Shown: positions 25,831-35,528, counted from the stretch's first letter. The stretch: 64,000 nt of DNA from Candidatus Jordarchaeales archaeon (GCA_038889235.1 JAWAHN010000001.1:1-64000), one strand, 5' to 3'. Made by a program: numbers and translations. The notes: a model not told the origin generated them from the sequence alone.

Positions 25831-26574
25831 TCACCCTTCGAGCTTCACGTTACACAGCACGCTCTTCTCGAGTGTTTCCGAGTTCACTCTTTCAACGGTG
25901 ATCAAGTCCCTTGTGACAGTTATTATGTTGAACGACGGCGGCATGCGGGCTTTAAGGCGGAGCGTGGTAGCCGTCCCCGCGTTTATGATGAACATTTCGT
26001 TGAGCTTCCAAGTCCAAGGGACGTGCTTGTGTCCGCATAATACCATGTGAACTTTGAGGTCTGAGAGGAGCTTTAGGAAGTCGCCTGAGTCCGACGGTAT
26101 GTTTCTCTCCCTGCCAGTTCCAGGGATTGGTATGAGGTGATGATGGAGCACAACCATTCTGACGCCTTTGAAGTCCCTAAGCTCTTCTTCGACCATGCGG
26201 TAGGCTAAGCGGCCTACATGCCCGTCGTCGAGGTCCGGCTCTGTCGAGTCGACCCCGACAACCTTGACTGATCCAACCTCAGCGCTTGGGTAGCGGGTGC
26301 CGAAAAATTCTTCGAAGAGCATGTATCCAGCGTTCCTCGAGTCGTGGTTTCCCAGGACGACCAGTATACGTCCAGCATTAAACCTGTCGAGGAACGCCTT
26401 TGCCTCCATGTACTCGTGTAGGTGGCCGTTGTCTGTTATGTCCCCGCTGACCACTATTAGGTCCGGGTTCAATCTGTTCGCTTCGTTGACGACGTTCTCC
26501 CCCAGCCTGCTCGAGAAGTACTGCGAAGTGACGTGTATGTCGGATATGTGAACCAACACTATTTTGTCCTTCAC
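25831..26574 (-). CDS. Calcineurin-like metallophosphoesterase
   Basis: All metal-binding motifs are present: DIH (HISDIHVT), GD (VVSGDITD), GNHD, the His in VVLHHH and GHKH. The 247-residue length fits small Icc/CpdA-like phosphodiesterases. The substrate could be a cyclic nucleotide, a nucleotide or a lipid-linked phosphate. GTG 26574 has a perfect GGAGGTG. The operon partner downstream is a two-TM protein; the gene upstream is a glycolipid-type membrane protein. It does not look like Mre11, which is longer and has a capping domain. Confidence 0.92.
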   Translation of the reverse strand: MKDKIVLVHISDIHVTSQYFSSRLGENVVNEANRLNPDLIVVSGDITDNGHLHEYMEAKAFLDRFNAGRILVVLGNHDSRNAGYMLFEEFFGTRYPSAEVGSVKVVGVDSTEPDLDDGHVGRLAYRMVEEELRDFKGVRMVVLHHHLIPIPGTGRERNIPSDSGDFLKLLSDLKVHMVLCGHKHVPWTWKLNEMFIINAGTATTLRLKARMPPSFNIITVTRDLITVERVNSETLEKSVLCNVKLEG

Positions 26575-26607
26575 GAAAGCACCTCCATCACGTTTAATAC
26601 TGCCAGA

Positions 26608-27795
26608 CTAGCGAGTTTTGGGTTTTTCGTTTACGAAGCCAAGGACAGCGGAGCTCACCCTCACCCCGTTGTGAACCAGTGAGGGGACGCCAGCCGCCGA
26701 GCAGTACGTTAGCCGGGCCATGTGGTCAAGCAGGGCTACTGCTAACCCTAGGTTTAGTGGAAGGCTCGTCACACCCAAAACCAACGCTATGACAATCTCG
26801 TACACACCGAAGCCTCCGGGGATCACTGGGAAGAACTTCGAGGCAAACCCTAGGAGGGCAGCCAGCATGCAGATCTCAACAGATATGGAAGAGAACGGTT
26901 GAGTGAAGAGAGCTAGAGTCACGGTGTCTACGAGAAGGATGCTTGGGTAGACGCCTGCTAGCACTGCTAGCATTACGGCTTGGGCGAGCCACGGGATCCC
27001 CGCCGCGTTGAGGAATATATATATGGAGAGGGCGTCGGTGAACCATATTGGAAGGGAAAGTAACGTGGCAGCGGTCAAAGCTTTAGGGTTCTTGGAAAGC
27101 TTTTGAATTCCTTCTTTAATGCCGAGCGCCAAACCCTGCAACATGTTGTAAATTCTCTCCGATATCTTGCGCACCCTGAGGGAGTCAATTACTCCTGGCC
27201 CGGCTACGCAGAGAGCAAGGGTCAAAGCTACTATCACAGCTAAGATTGCAAAGAGGATGAGCGCCACTAGTTTTATGTGAAGGGGGATGAATGGGGCAAG
27301 GTTCGCTGCGGACAGAATTATCGAGGAGATTATGGCTATCGATACGACGTCGAGTGCCCTCTCAACCGCTATCGTCGACGTACTTTCACCTAGTGGCAGA
27401 CCCCCCTGAGAGGACAGCAGAGATATCCTGAGTAAATCTCCAACCTTGGCGGGGGTCACCTCGTTGATGAGCCACCCGGAGAAGTTGATCGTCATAAGCC
27501 TGAAAACGCTCACATTACCTCCTGCAGCGTCCACGATGATCTTCCACCTGACAGCCCTCAGAACAAAGGATAACGTGTAGACAGCGATGAACGTGAGAAC
27601 CCAAGCCGGGTGGAGTCTCGAAGCCAAACCTAGGAACAAGTCTACCCCTACCACCCATAGGACTAGGACTATGAAGGCAACCGAGAGAAGCAAGGCTACA
27701 GCCTTTAGCACCATTCCTCTGTTAACCAACAGCGCACCCCCAACTAGGAAGCCACTTCCCCTCTTTTCAGCCTTTCTCTTCCTTTGGAACAGCAC
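26608..27795 (-). CDS. AglD/UPF0104-like integral membrane protein (flippase-like)
   Basis: This protein of about 395 residues has about eight hydrophobic segments and the conserved block GFASKFFPVIPGGFGVYEIV near residue 310-330, typical of the lysylphosphatidylglycerol synthase TM / UPF0104 family. Archaeal members are implicated in surface glycan or lipid-linked sugar handling. The N-terminal 25 residues before MVLKAVALL may not be translated. It is divergent from a GT2 glycosyltransferase gene, which supports a role in glycan assembly. Confidence 0.88.
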   Translation of the reverse strand: MLFQRKRKAEKRGSGFLVGGALLVNRGMVLKAVALLLSVAFIVLVLWVVGVDLFLGLASRLHPAWVLTFIAVYTLSFVLRAVRWKIIVDAAGGNVSVFRLMTINFSGWLINEVTPAKVGDLLRISLLSSQGGLPLGESTSTIAVERALDVVSIAIISSIILSAANLAPFIPLHIKLVALILFAILAVIVALTLALCVAGPGVIDSLRVRKISERIYNMLQGLALGIKEGIQKLSKNPKALTAATLLSLPIWFTDALSIYIFLNAAGIPWLAQAVMLAVLAGVYPSILLVDTVTLALFTQPFSSISVEICMLAALLGFASKFFPVIPGGFGVYEIVIALVLGVTSLPLNLGLAVALLDHMARLTYCSAAGVPSLVHNGVRVSSAVLGFVNEKPKTR

Positions 27796-27861
27796 CGATC
27801 AAAAAGCTTTTTACATAGTCTCGCTCAGAGACTGATAAGCCTCGCTTAAAAGGGTGGGCTT

Positions 27862-28548
27862 TTGAGAGACAAAGTGTCAATAATTATTCCATGTTTCAAC
27901 GAGGAGGGGACAATTTCAGAGGTCATAGAGAGAGTTAAGAAAGTGGACCTAGGACTGGAGAAGGAGATAGTGGTGGTCGACGACGGGTCAACAGACTCCT
28001 CTTTCGAGAAAGCCAGCAGACATGGCGACGTGAAGGTTATCAGGCATGAGAGAAACATGGGGAAGGGGGCGGCGGTCAAGACTGGGATAGCTCACTCCAC
28101 GGGGAGCATAATAGTGATACAGGACGCAGACCTAGAATACCTCCCAGAGGACATACCGGGCCTCCTAGCCCCAATAATCCGCGGAGAAGCTGACGCCGTT
28201 TACGGTTCACGCTTCACGGGCAACATAGAGGGGATGTCGCTGAGCCACAGGTTTGGCAACAGGGTTCTCTCGTGGGCCACACGCGTGCTTTTCAGAGCAA
28301 AGATAACCGACATGATGACCGGCTACAAAGTTTTCAAGAGAGAGGTCGTCGACGGGCTGAAACTGAGGGCGAGGAGGTTCGAGTTTGAACCAGAAGTCAC
28401 AGCGAAACTCCTCAAAAGAGGGGTGAGGATAGTCGAGGTCCCTATAAGGTATAGTGTGAGAAAGATTGGAGAGGCAAAGATAAAGTGGAAGGACGGGTTA
28501 ATCTGCCTCTGGTGGCTGCTGAAAGAGAGGCTTAGAAAGGAGGCGTAA
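27862..28548 (+). CDS. Family 2 glycosyltransferase, dolichyl-phosphate-sugar synthase-like
   Basis: The 228-residue GT-A enzyme starts SIIIPCFNEEGTISEVIER. It has IVVVDDGSTD and the QDADLEY metal site of dolichyl-phosphate mannose/glucose synthases, then YGSRF and the acceptor-site region MMTGYKVFKRE. It lacks the C-terminal TM segments of some homologues, so it sits on the inner face of the membrane. TTG 27862 follows GGGTGG. The stop is 5 bases before the GT39 gene, whose enzyme could use the lipid-linked sugar it makes. Confidence 0.94.
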   Translation: MRDKVSIIIPCFNEEGTISEVIERVKKVDLGLEKEIVVVDDGSTDSSFEKASRHGDVKVIRHERNMGKGAAVKTGIAHSTGSIIVIQDADLEYLPEDIPGLLAPIIRGEADAVYGSRFTGNIEGMSLSHRFGNRVLSWATRVLFRAKITDMMTGYKVFKREVVDGLKLRARRFEFEPEVTAKLLKRGVRIVEVPIRYSVRKIGEAKIKWKDGLICLWWLLKERLRKEA

Positions 28549-28553
28549 AAGAT

Positions 28554-30059
28554 ATGCGTTCGCCGATCGAAGCGGCCTCGCGTTTTCTAAGGGAGTGCCG
28601 CAGTGACTGGGCTGTAGCGCTCATCACGGTTACAGTGATAGTTAGGGGGCTACTATCCCTGATCCTCGTGCCGGTAACTTGGGACGAAGCGGTCTACGCT
28701 AACCTCGCAAGGGACTTCTACTTCTTCGGCTTCTACTTCTACTTCCCCCAGCAGGTCATACTGGACTTTTCCAGAGCCCCGGTAACCCCGCTATCAATAT
28801 ACTTAGCCTATCTTTTGACCGGGCCAAATCACATTGTAGCTCAGCTGGTGACTTACGCTTACTCCTTGGCAACCATATACACCGTCTACCTTTTGGGCAA
28901 AGAGATGTTTGACGAGAAGGTTGGGAGGCTTTCCGCCCTAGCGGTAGCCTGCAACCCCTTCCTCTTAGTCTCGTCCTGGGGGATCCTCAGCGAGCCGCCT
29001 TGCATGTTCTTCTCAACACTCTTCCTACTACTGGTTTACAGGGCGCAGAGGAACCCGCGCTACTATGTACCAGCCGGCGCAGCGCTGACCCTTGCCACGC
29101 TGTCAAGGTACCCTGCGTTCCTCATGATCGCCGTTGCGCTCTTCATGGTTTCAGCGTCTGGAAACTTGAAAAAGGCTTTTAAGTCTCCTTGGCTGTACGC
29201 TGGCCTAGCTGTGGCCATAGCTACTGCAATACCCTGGCTCTTCTCAAGCAAGAGCTTGACGGGCTCCTACACTGGATTCCTCCAGATCTTCTTCGAGTCA
29301 ACCCAGCAATGGATGAGGGAGCCTTACACCATGCTACTTTTAGGAGTCACACCGTTGGATTACCTAGTCAGTGCAGGGTACGACGTTTTAGCCGTAGCGG
29401 CGCTTCCGGGGGCTCTCGTATCATACTTCCTGTGGGGGGCTAGGCTTGGCAAGAGGAGCGCGGAGGGTAGGACGCTCCTGTTCTGGGTGCTCTTCTTCGC
29501 CGTCGCTTACGGTCTCCTAATGAGAGCCGCGCGCTTAGTCGACTACATGAGGTATAATGAGACGTCGCTTCCAGCGGTCGCGGTTCTCTCAGCGGTAGGC
29601 TTAGCGGTGCTCCTCAAGGAAGGGGGAGGAGTGAAAGTTGAGGGCGTGCGCTCCATCCTTTACGGGAAGAAGAAGGTGGCATTAGCGCTCATAGCAATAA
29701 ACATCGCGGCTGGCTTCGCTGGAGCCGCCGTGGTTAGGGGGGAAGCGGCTGCAAGCGAGTCCGGTATATCTATTCCTGTTCCGGTTTACGAGTTCCTGGC
29801 GGTGGCAACGCCCCCTGACGGCTCAATACTGTCGAACATTTACCCCATAGTGAGCTACTACACGGATAGGGTGTGCATGTGGTTCCCGCAAGTGGATTGG
29901 CTGAGGGATTACACGTTCAAGCATCTCAACGTCAAGTACGTGCTCTTCAACCTCAACAGATACTGCCCGTTGGACGCTCTGATCTACGTCGAGTCCCACC
30001 CTGAAACCTTTGAGAGGCTGCTTGTGTATGGTGGGCTAGTGCTTTACAGGGTTAAGTGA
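28554..30059 (+). CDS. Family 39-type membrane glycosyltransferase (PMT/ArnT-like)
   Basis: This 501-residue protein has about ten membrane segments and the acidic first-loop motif TWDEAVYANLARDFYFFG of PMT/ArnT-type (GT-C) enzymes, which take sugars from polyprenyl phosphates. It most probably adds a sugar to a protein or lipid outside the membrane. It is five bases after the dolichyl-phosphate synthase-like gene. The C-terminal 120 residues form a soluble domain. ATG 28554. Confidence 0.92.
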   Translation: MRSPIEAASRFLRECRSDWAVALITVTVIVRGLLSLILVPVTWDEAVYANLARDFYFFGFYFYFPQQVILDFSRAPVTPLSIYLAYLLTGPNHIVAQLVTYAYSLATIYTVYLLGKEMFDEKVGRLSALAVACNPFLLVSSWGILSEPPCMFFSTLFLLLVYRAQRNPRYYVPAGAALTLATLSRYPAFLMIAVALFMVSASGNLKKAFKSPWLYAGLAVAIATAIPWLFSSKSLTGSYTGFLQIFFESTQQWMREPYTMLLLGVTPLDYLVSAGYDVLAVAALPGALVSYFLWGARLGKRSAEGRTLLFWVLFFAVAYGLLMRAARLVDYMRYNETSLPAVAVLSAVGLAVLLKEGGGVKVEGVRSILYGKKKVALALIAINIAAGFAGAAVVRGEAAASESGISIPVPVYEFLAVATPPDGSILSNIYPIVSYYTDRVCMWFPQVDWLRDYTFKHLNVKYVLFNLNRYCPLDALIYVESHPETFERLLVYGGLVLYRVK

Positions 30060-30082
30060 GCTCAGGAGCACACCCTCCTTTC

Positions 30083-30781
30083 TCACATTTTTCTAGCTTT
30101 GACTATGATTACGTCGCTCAGCGTCGGCATCAGGCTTCCGAGAGGGCTTAGGATGAACTTTTTGAAGGGCTCCTTCATCAAGGGACCTGGGGCTGGTAGG
30201 AAGTTGCCTGTCAGCTTTTCGACCTTGAAGCCGTGCCGTCTTAGTTGGAGCTTAAGCACGCCTGTAGTGTAGTAGCGGACGTGGCCGACGCCTTCATTAC
30301 TGTACTGGAGGTGGTTTGGGTATTTTCCCAAGAGGAGCTTGACCCTGTTTGTGAGGGACGCGATGTTGGGCGTTGAGAGGATGAGCACGCCGCCCGGCTT
30401 CAGCACCCTGTTTATCTCGCTCAGCAGAAAGTCGGTGTCTAGGACATGTTCTATTATTTCTTCAGCCCATACGGCGTCGAAGAAACAGTCCTCGAAGGGG
30501 AGACCCTCCTCCACGTTGTGGCGCACGCATTTCACGCCGCGCTCCGCGGCCACCTTGTAGGACTCCGAGAGCTCGACACCGTAGCACTCCCACCCTGCTT
30601 TCATTAGTGGGAGCATGGCTCCGCCTGCGAGGCAGCCGACGTCGAGTATCCTTCCAGGACGCTCGTCTTCGAGAAGCTTGTAGGACTTAAGGAAGCGGTA
30701 CTTGTCGAGCTCCCACGTGAGTAGCTCGATGAAGCGCCAGCCTTCGCTGTAAAAGTTGAGCGCGCGGTGGTCGCTCCTCAA
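30083..30781 (-). CDS. SAM-dependent methyltransferase (class I)
   Basis: This 232-residue methyltransferase has motif I ILDVGCLAGGAM, acidic post-I VELSES, motif II-like FDAVWAEEIIEHV and LKPGGVLILSTPN. It belongs to the methyltransferase 11/UbiE-like group; substrate unknown. It is convergent with the glycosyltransferase pair, so a surface-glycan or lipid substrate is plausible but not shown. TTG start at 30781. Confidence 0.92.
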   Translation of the reverse strand: MRSDHRALNFYSEGWRFIELLTWELDKYRFLKSYKLLEDERPGRILDVGCLAGGAMLPLMKAGWECYGVELSESYKVAAERGVKCVRHNVEEGLPFEDCFFDAVWAEEIIEHVLDTDFLLSEINRVLKPGGVLILSTPNIASLTNRVKLLLGKYPNHLQYSNEGVGHVRYYTTGVLKLQLRRHGFKVEKLTGNFLPAPGPLMKEPFKKFILSPLGSLMPTLSDVIIVKARKM

Positions 30782-30867
30782 CTTACGCCACCAGTAAATA
30801 GTTTTTTCTGGGTAAGTTATAAAAGCATGGTCTTCGAAGCTACGAGCGGTACCCGGGGGGGTTCGAC

Positions 30868-32676
30868 ATGTGGCACGACGTTTTCACTAGGCTCAGAGAT
30901 GCCCGCCTCGACTTAAGGTTTGGAGACGACGTTCTAGGAGTTTTAGCCGTGATTCCAGCGGTTTACGGTGACTTCGAGAATGCTGTAGAAGTGCTGAGCA
31001 GGATAAGAGACGAGCACACCTACATCGCTGCCTCGCTGAGGGTTGCCGTCGAGCTTTTCTGGAAGGGGGACGTTGACAGGGCTGAGATGCTGGTCAACGA
31101 GTGCGTGGACCACGTGGAGAAACTTGGTTCAGTCGATTTAATGGCGCTTGTCCCAAGCGTCGCGTATGCTAAAACGCTTATTGGGGGTTTACAGGAGGGG
31201 GTTGCCGTCGCCTACAAGGCTGAGGGGGTGTGGCTCTGCCGCGCAATACTAGCCGTCGCCTCGGCAGCCGCTGAGATGGGTGTAGGCGACCTCGAGCCGC
31301 TGCTCGGCGACCTTGAAGGCTGCCTTAAGCGGGTGTTCGACGAGGAAAGAGCACGAATACTCCTAGAGGCTGGAAGAACTATGCTTGAAGCCGGTAGGTG
31401 TGATGAAGCCAGAAAGCTGCTTGAAACGGCGGCCGAGGTTGCTATGAACCTCTACGACGGATTCTCGAAGAGACTGATTCTCTCGGAGCTCGTCCCCTTA
31501 ATGATTGACGCCGGTTTGCTCGCAAAAGCCGTTGTTTTGTCAAGCGTCCTAGATCTGGCTGGCCTACAATTCCTGGAAGAAATCGGAGAAAAGGCTGGCC
31601 TACACGTCCTAGAGATGCCGTTGGACGCGCTTGACAGGTACGGGAGAGCGGTTCTGGTCCTAAGAGGGGCTGAGACAAGCTTGAGCAGGGAGGTTACTGT
31701 TAAGGCCTCCGAGTACATTGCGGCTGTTTCAGGTTGCCTGCGTTACCCTGAACTCCTAGCTAGGCTTGCCGCCGTGCAAGCGAAGATTGGGATGCGTGAG
31801 GGGGAGGAGGGTGCTGAAGCCGCTGTGAACGCGGCGAGGGGACTGCAGCTCGTAAGGGTCGCTGAGGCGGTCGCTGAGCACTATGCAAGCCACGCTGAGA
31901 GGGCGCTTGAGAAAGCTTGCAAAGAGGCTGAGGGCATGAAGGATGAGGAGAAAGTCCTAGTGTTGATGAGGGCGGCAGCAGTGTGGTCGAAGATTAAAAG
32001 GTTTGAGAGGGCGGTTGAGTGTTTTAGGGAGGCCGCTAGGCTGGTAGTTGAGCTTGGGTCGCATGAGCTTATCGTTGAGCTCTCTAGAAACCTAGCGTCG
32101 TGCGCGAGCCCGGAACTGGTGTTCGATCTGCTGAACCGGTTCCCCGATGTGGAAAGCAGGTTGGATCTTTTAGCCGGCACAGCCTACTTTCTTTTGAGGG
32201 AGGGCAAGGAGTACGGGGTTGAGCTGGCTGAAAAAGTCGCATCCATTGCGGGGGGAGCGGCGACACTGCTTGTGGCGAGGTTGGCCGCCCTCCTTTCAAG
32301 GGTGGGGAGGGTGCGAGAAGCGGGGAGGCTAGTTCCAGCTGTAGTTGAGGAAGTGGTGAGGGGGGCTGAGGGGAGGAGTTCGAACGTCCAGCGCTTTTTA
32401 GGCATCATACTGGAGATTATGCCACGCTTGAAGCTGCGCTTCACGGGGGATGAAGAGGCTCTCTTGGTCAACGAAGGGGGGAGCTGCCTCAACATGGTTA
32501 TAAAACAAAAGGATTTCACGCTGCCTCTTGGTGAGCTAAAAAGTGGGGGGAGTGTGGTTTTAAACTTGAAGGGGCTTCCCGCGCCCACCGGGGAAGTTAA
32601 AGTGGTTTTTGAGGACGCTTTCGGCGTTGAGGAGTGCACGCTAAGGATTCCCCTAGCCAGGCAGCTGGGAACGTGA
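30868..32676 (+). CDS. Large helical-repeat (TPR-like) protein
   Basis: This 602-residue protein is nearly all helical, with repeated pairs such as KLLETAAEVAMNLYDGFSKR and AVECFREAARLVVELGSHEL that resemble TPR units. A short beta-rich tail starts near residue 530 (SLPLGELKSGGSVVLNLKGLPAPTGEVKVVFED), perhaps an Ig-like domain. A scaffold role is likely; no enzymatic motif is seen. ATG 30868 follows a G run. Neighbours give no functional hint. Confidence 0.85.
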   Translation: MWHDVFTRLRDARLDLRFGDDVLGVLAVIPAVYGDFENAVEVLSRIRDEHTYIAASLRVAVELFWKGDVDRAEMLVNECVDHVEKLGSVDLMALVPSVAYAKTLIGGLQEGVAVAYKAEGVWLCRAILAVASAAAEMGVGDLEPLLGDLEGCLKRVFDEERARILLEAGRTMLEAGRCDEARKLLETAAEVAMNLYDGFSKRLILSELVPLMIDAGLLAKAVVLSSVLDLAGLQFLEEIGEKAGLHVLEMPLDALDRYGRAVLVLRGAETSLSREVTVKASEYIAAVSGCLRYPELLARLAAVQAKIGMREGEEGAEAAVNAARGLQLVRVAEAVAEHYASHAERALEKACKEAEGMKDEEKVLVLMRAAAVWSKIKRFERAVECFREAARLVVELGSHELIVELSRNLASCASPELVFDLLNRFPDVESRLDLLAGTAYFLLREGKEYGVELAEKVASIAGGAATLLVARLAALLSRVGRVREAGRLVPAVVEEVVRGAEGRSSNVQRFLGIILEIMPRLKLRFTGDEEALLVNEGGSCLNMVIKQKDFTLPLGELKSGGSVVLNLKGLPAPTGEVKVVFEDAFGVEECTLRIPLARQLGT

Positions 32677-32732
32677 GTTGTGGATAAGCTGGTTAACCAG
32701 GTGGCTGCGGCGTGAGACGCTCGTTCCCGGGT

Positions 32733-33449
32733 TTACGTGTGTGGTTTCGATACGAAGTAGCTTTCGAGCCTACCTGCAAGCGTGGCCCTCGCCACCTTGT
32801 CAGTGGCTTTTACTGCTTCTTCGAGGAGGCTCACCGGGACTCCTGGAACACCGTATGCTATGAGGAGCGCTTCGCGCGTGTCCTCGGTTACCTTTGTCCT
32901 CTCCGAGTCTCTGTGAGGGTATATCGAGATTATTCCTTCGTGGTCTGAGACTACTACTTCGTTCCCATTCAGCGGCTTCGGGGCCGGCATCCCTATTCCC
33001 TGAAAGAGCTCACCCGGCTCCGCGAACCTTACAACGAGTCCGCCTCTAATCTTCCCCATGTCGTAGGCTCCCAGAGTGATTCCAGTCATAGCTGACGCGA
33101 GGTTGTAGGCGTTCACGAACTTGTTCACGCGCCAGATGTTTCCGCCGCCGAGAACCCTACGTATGAGGGCCTCTGACGCCGGCCTCTGCTTCGTCGGGTC
33201 TATTGAGAGACGCCAGTAAAAGTCCCTGTAAGCTCTAATTATCGGGTCGTTTTTAAGCGATTCAAGCGTGTACTTCCGCTTTATATCCTCGAATACCTCG
33301 ACTTCCAGCTTCTCTATTTCGTCGAAGCGCTTTTCAGCGTTGACGTCGACGAATCTCGCTACGACTATTACGAGTGAAGGATATGAGGATGCAACCCGGG
33401 GATGCCACTTAACGTCGATGAAGCCGCCCACGTGCAACGAGACCACCAT
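32733..33449 (-). CDS. B3/B4 tRNA-binding domain protein
   Basis: This 238-residue protein resembles the B3/B4 (editing-like) domain of phenylalanyl-tRNA synthetase beta, found alone in many archaea: RASEALIRRVLGGGNIWRVNKFVNAYNLAS followed by GAYDMGKIRGG and the C-terminal VTEDTREALLIAYG. Such proteins may edit mischarged tRNA or act on free amino acids. The ATG is at 33449. Confidence 0.9.
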   Translation of the reverse strand: MVVSLHVGGFIDVKWHPRVASSYPSLVIVVARFVDVNAEKRFDEIEKLEVEVFEDIKRKYTLESLKNDPIIRAYRDFYWRLSIDPTKQRPASEALIRRVLGGGNIWRVNKFVNAYNLASAMTGITLGAYDMGKIRGGLVVRFAEPGELFQGIGMPAPKPLNGNEVVVSDHEGIISIYPHRDSERTKVTEDTREALLIAYGVPGVPVSLLEEAVKATDKVARATLAGRLESYFVSKPHT

Positions 33450-33516
33450 AAGGCGGTACGAGAGAAAAGGAGATATGCTTTTGGGTTGATGCGAAAATTA
33501 GGTGGAGGGAGCGAAA

Positions 33517-34272
33517 ATGAAGGTCGTCTACCATGAAAAGTACAGAACCGTTTACTCCAGTGACCCTGCTTCAGCCCCGGGGAGAATAGAGGCGATATAC
33601 GAGGCGTTAAAGGACGAGTTCGAGTTCGTCGAGGCGAGGCCGGCCAGTGAGAAAGACTTGGAGCTGATACACGAGAGACACCACATAGACTATGTTAAAC
33701 GGGACAGTCTTTTATTCGAAGTGGCGTTGCTCGCAGTTGGAGGAGCCATAATGGCGTCGGAGATAGCCATGGAGGGTGACGCTGCCTTCGGCCTCATAAG
33801 GCCTCCCGGACACCATGCGAGCCCCGGGTCTAGTTGGGGTTTCTGCTACTTCAACAACATAGCGATAGCTGTGGAGAGGCTCATAAGAAGGGGGGAAGTC
33901 AAGAGGGTTCTCATAGTGGACTTCGACCTCCACTACGGTGACGGGACGGACAACGCGTTCTCCGGGAGAACGGACGTCAAATACATACACCCCGAGGGCG
34001 ACAGCAGAGAGGTTTACATGGAAAACACTAGGATGGCGCTCTCCCTGCTAAGAGGGGACTTCGACCTCCTAGGCGTGTCCGCTGGGTTCGACAGGCATGT
34101 GGAAGACTGGGGCGGACTACTCACCACGGAAGATTACAAGGAGCTGGGCGTTGTTCTGAGAGAGTTTTCGGAGGAGAGGTGCAAGGGTAGAAGGTTCGCA
34201 GTCCTGGAAGGAGGGTACAACCACAAGGTTCTGGGGAGGAACGTGAAAGCCTTCCTCGAGGGATTTAAGTGA
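33517..34272 (+). CDS. Histone deacetylase-superfamily protein (class II type)
   Basis: This zinc-dependent amidohydrolase has about 251 residues. RPPGHHASPGSSWGFCYFNN carries the catalytic His pair; the zinc ligands are in DFDLHYGDG and in SAGFD. Related archaeal proteins deacetylate acetyl-lysines or polyamines. ATG 33517 with GGTGGAGGG before it fits better than GTG 33502. The short length and missing C-terminal loops resemble acetylpolyamine amidohydrolases, so a small-molecule substrate is also possible. A Pat-like acetyltransferase is encoded at 45.2 kb. Confidence 0.94.
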   Translation: MKVVYHEKYRTVYSSDPASAPGRIEAIYEALKDEFEFVEARPASEKDLELIHERHHIDYVKRDSLLFEVALLAVGGAIMASEIAMEGDAAFGLIRPPGHHASPGSSWGFCYFNNIAIAVERLIRRGEVKRVLIVDFDLHYGDGTDNAFSGRTDVKYIHPEGDSREVYMENTRMALSLLRGDFDLLGVSAGFDRHVEDWGGLLTTEDYKELGVVLREFSEERCKGRRFAVLEGGYNHKVLGRNVKAFLEGFK

Positions 34273-34406
34273 GCTTTCAGGTACAGAAAAATTCGCGCTT
34301 CCACTTAAAACGGCTCGGGGGTCGCGTGACATGCAGTAAGAAATTTAGCCAGCGTTTTCTTTAAGTTTGTTTGTGGGGTTGTAGCGTGCTGCTCGGGGGT
34401 GGGGGG

Positions 34407-35528
34407 TTGGCTGTACAGCTGAGGGAGAAAATAGTCGATTTCGTTCGGGGAAACGTGAAGTTGTCCATGATTATGGAGGAGGGCTTGGGCGACGTCGTGG
34501 GGTTGATTAGTGAACCCTATGAGCACTTCCTTTCGAGACGTCTACAAGACTTATTAATGAGGCAGTATGAGGGCGCTTACCTCTTACTGAGCTTCCTGGA
34601 GAACTACGTCTCCACGTGCCTTACCGTTAAAAGGCTTTTCCTGGACGTGCTTTACAGTTTAGGGTTGGCGGATGATTACCGCAACGTGCTACAAGACGGC
34701 AGCTTCTTCGATAGGGTTAGAGTAAGTGTGCCAGACGAAACTTTCCTGAGACTGTACTTGAAGGCGTCGATAAACGCCCTAGCCCCCTCCATAGACTCAA
34801 CACTCAATGAGCTACCCCTAGGGAAGCTGGAGGAGGAAGCTAGAAGGTTTGAATCTAGGTTTCTACAAGAGCTTATTTTAATGGCCAGAGTGCAGTCTGA
34901 CCGCTGGAACATGTGCAGGGAAGACTTAAGCACACTATTGGAGAAGATTGAAGCCGGAAATACTGGAGAGGTGGTCGAGGCAGTAATGAGCATTCTCAAG
35001 ACGTTGAGGCCCTCCGTTGTGGAAGCAGAGGGGTTGCTTAGATGTATGGCGTCTAAGCTAGGTGCCGGCGAGGAGGGTGAGGTTATCTCGCTTATGGGAG
35101 AGGTGTTAAGGGAGTTCAAGAACTTCGTCGAGAGGTGGGAGGAGGCGCACAGGACTGCTGTGAACTATTTGAGGTTCGTCATAACTATGGTTTGGGGTGA
35201 CGTTAAAGAAGGATTAGAAAAATTGAAGAGAGTTGTCAAGGGAGAAAGCGTTGAAGAGCTGGTTCCCAAGAAGCTAGCCCCGATGGATGTCGCCTTTGCA
35301 GCTTCTCGGGCGATGATAGAGCTGGGAGAGGCAGTCGACATAAGTAAAGCGCAGATGGAGAATTTCCATTTCTTCCTTTTGGCTGCAGATCTGCTTGAAA
35401 GCCCCCTTTTAGCGTCGGCTGCGAGGAACATGGAAAAGAGGTTTAGGGCGCTCTGCGAGTTTCAGCAGGAAATGTTCGAAGAGCTTGAAGAGATAAGAAT
35501 GCTGGCGGAAGAACAAGCCCGACTGTGA
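34407..35528 (+). CDS. Helical protein of unknown function
   Basis: This protein of about 374 residues is almost entirely alpha-helical, with stretches likely to form coiled coils (DVKEGLEKLKRVVKGESVEEL and EMFEELEEIRMLAEEQ). TTG 34407 directly follows the G-rich run GGGGGTGGGGGG; the frame extends to 34371. It is not recognised as a known family. It is in the same direction as the deacetylase gene, but 130 bases away. Confidence 0.75.
   Translation: MAVQLREKIVDFVRGNVKLSMIMEEGLGDVVGLISEPYEHFLSRRLQDLLMRQYEGAYLLLSFLENYVSTCLTVKRLFLDVLYSLGLADDYRNVLQDGSFFDRVRVSVPDETFLRLYLKASINALAPSIDSTLNELPLGKLEEEARRFESRFLQELILMARVQSDRWNMCREDLSTLLEKIEAGNTGEVVEAVMSILKTLRPSVVEAEGLLRCMASKLGAGEEGEVISLMGEVLREFKNFVERWEEAHRTAVNYLRFVITMVWGDVKEGLEKLKRVVKGESVEELVPKKLAPMDVAFAASRAMIELGEAVDISKAQMENFHFFLLAADLLESPLLASAARNMEKRFRALCEFQQEMFEELEEIRMLAEEQARL

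Noticed and set aside
25831-26574. Mre11 partner for the Rad50-like protein
   Set aside because: The phosphoesterase is too short, lacks the capping domain and lies 3.7 kb away in another operon.
32370-32400. tRNA-like GTTCGAA motif
   Set aside because: It lies inside the large helical-repeat coding sequence and is not flanked by a cloverleaf.
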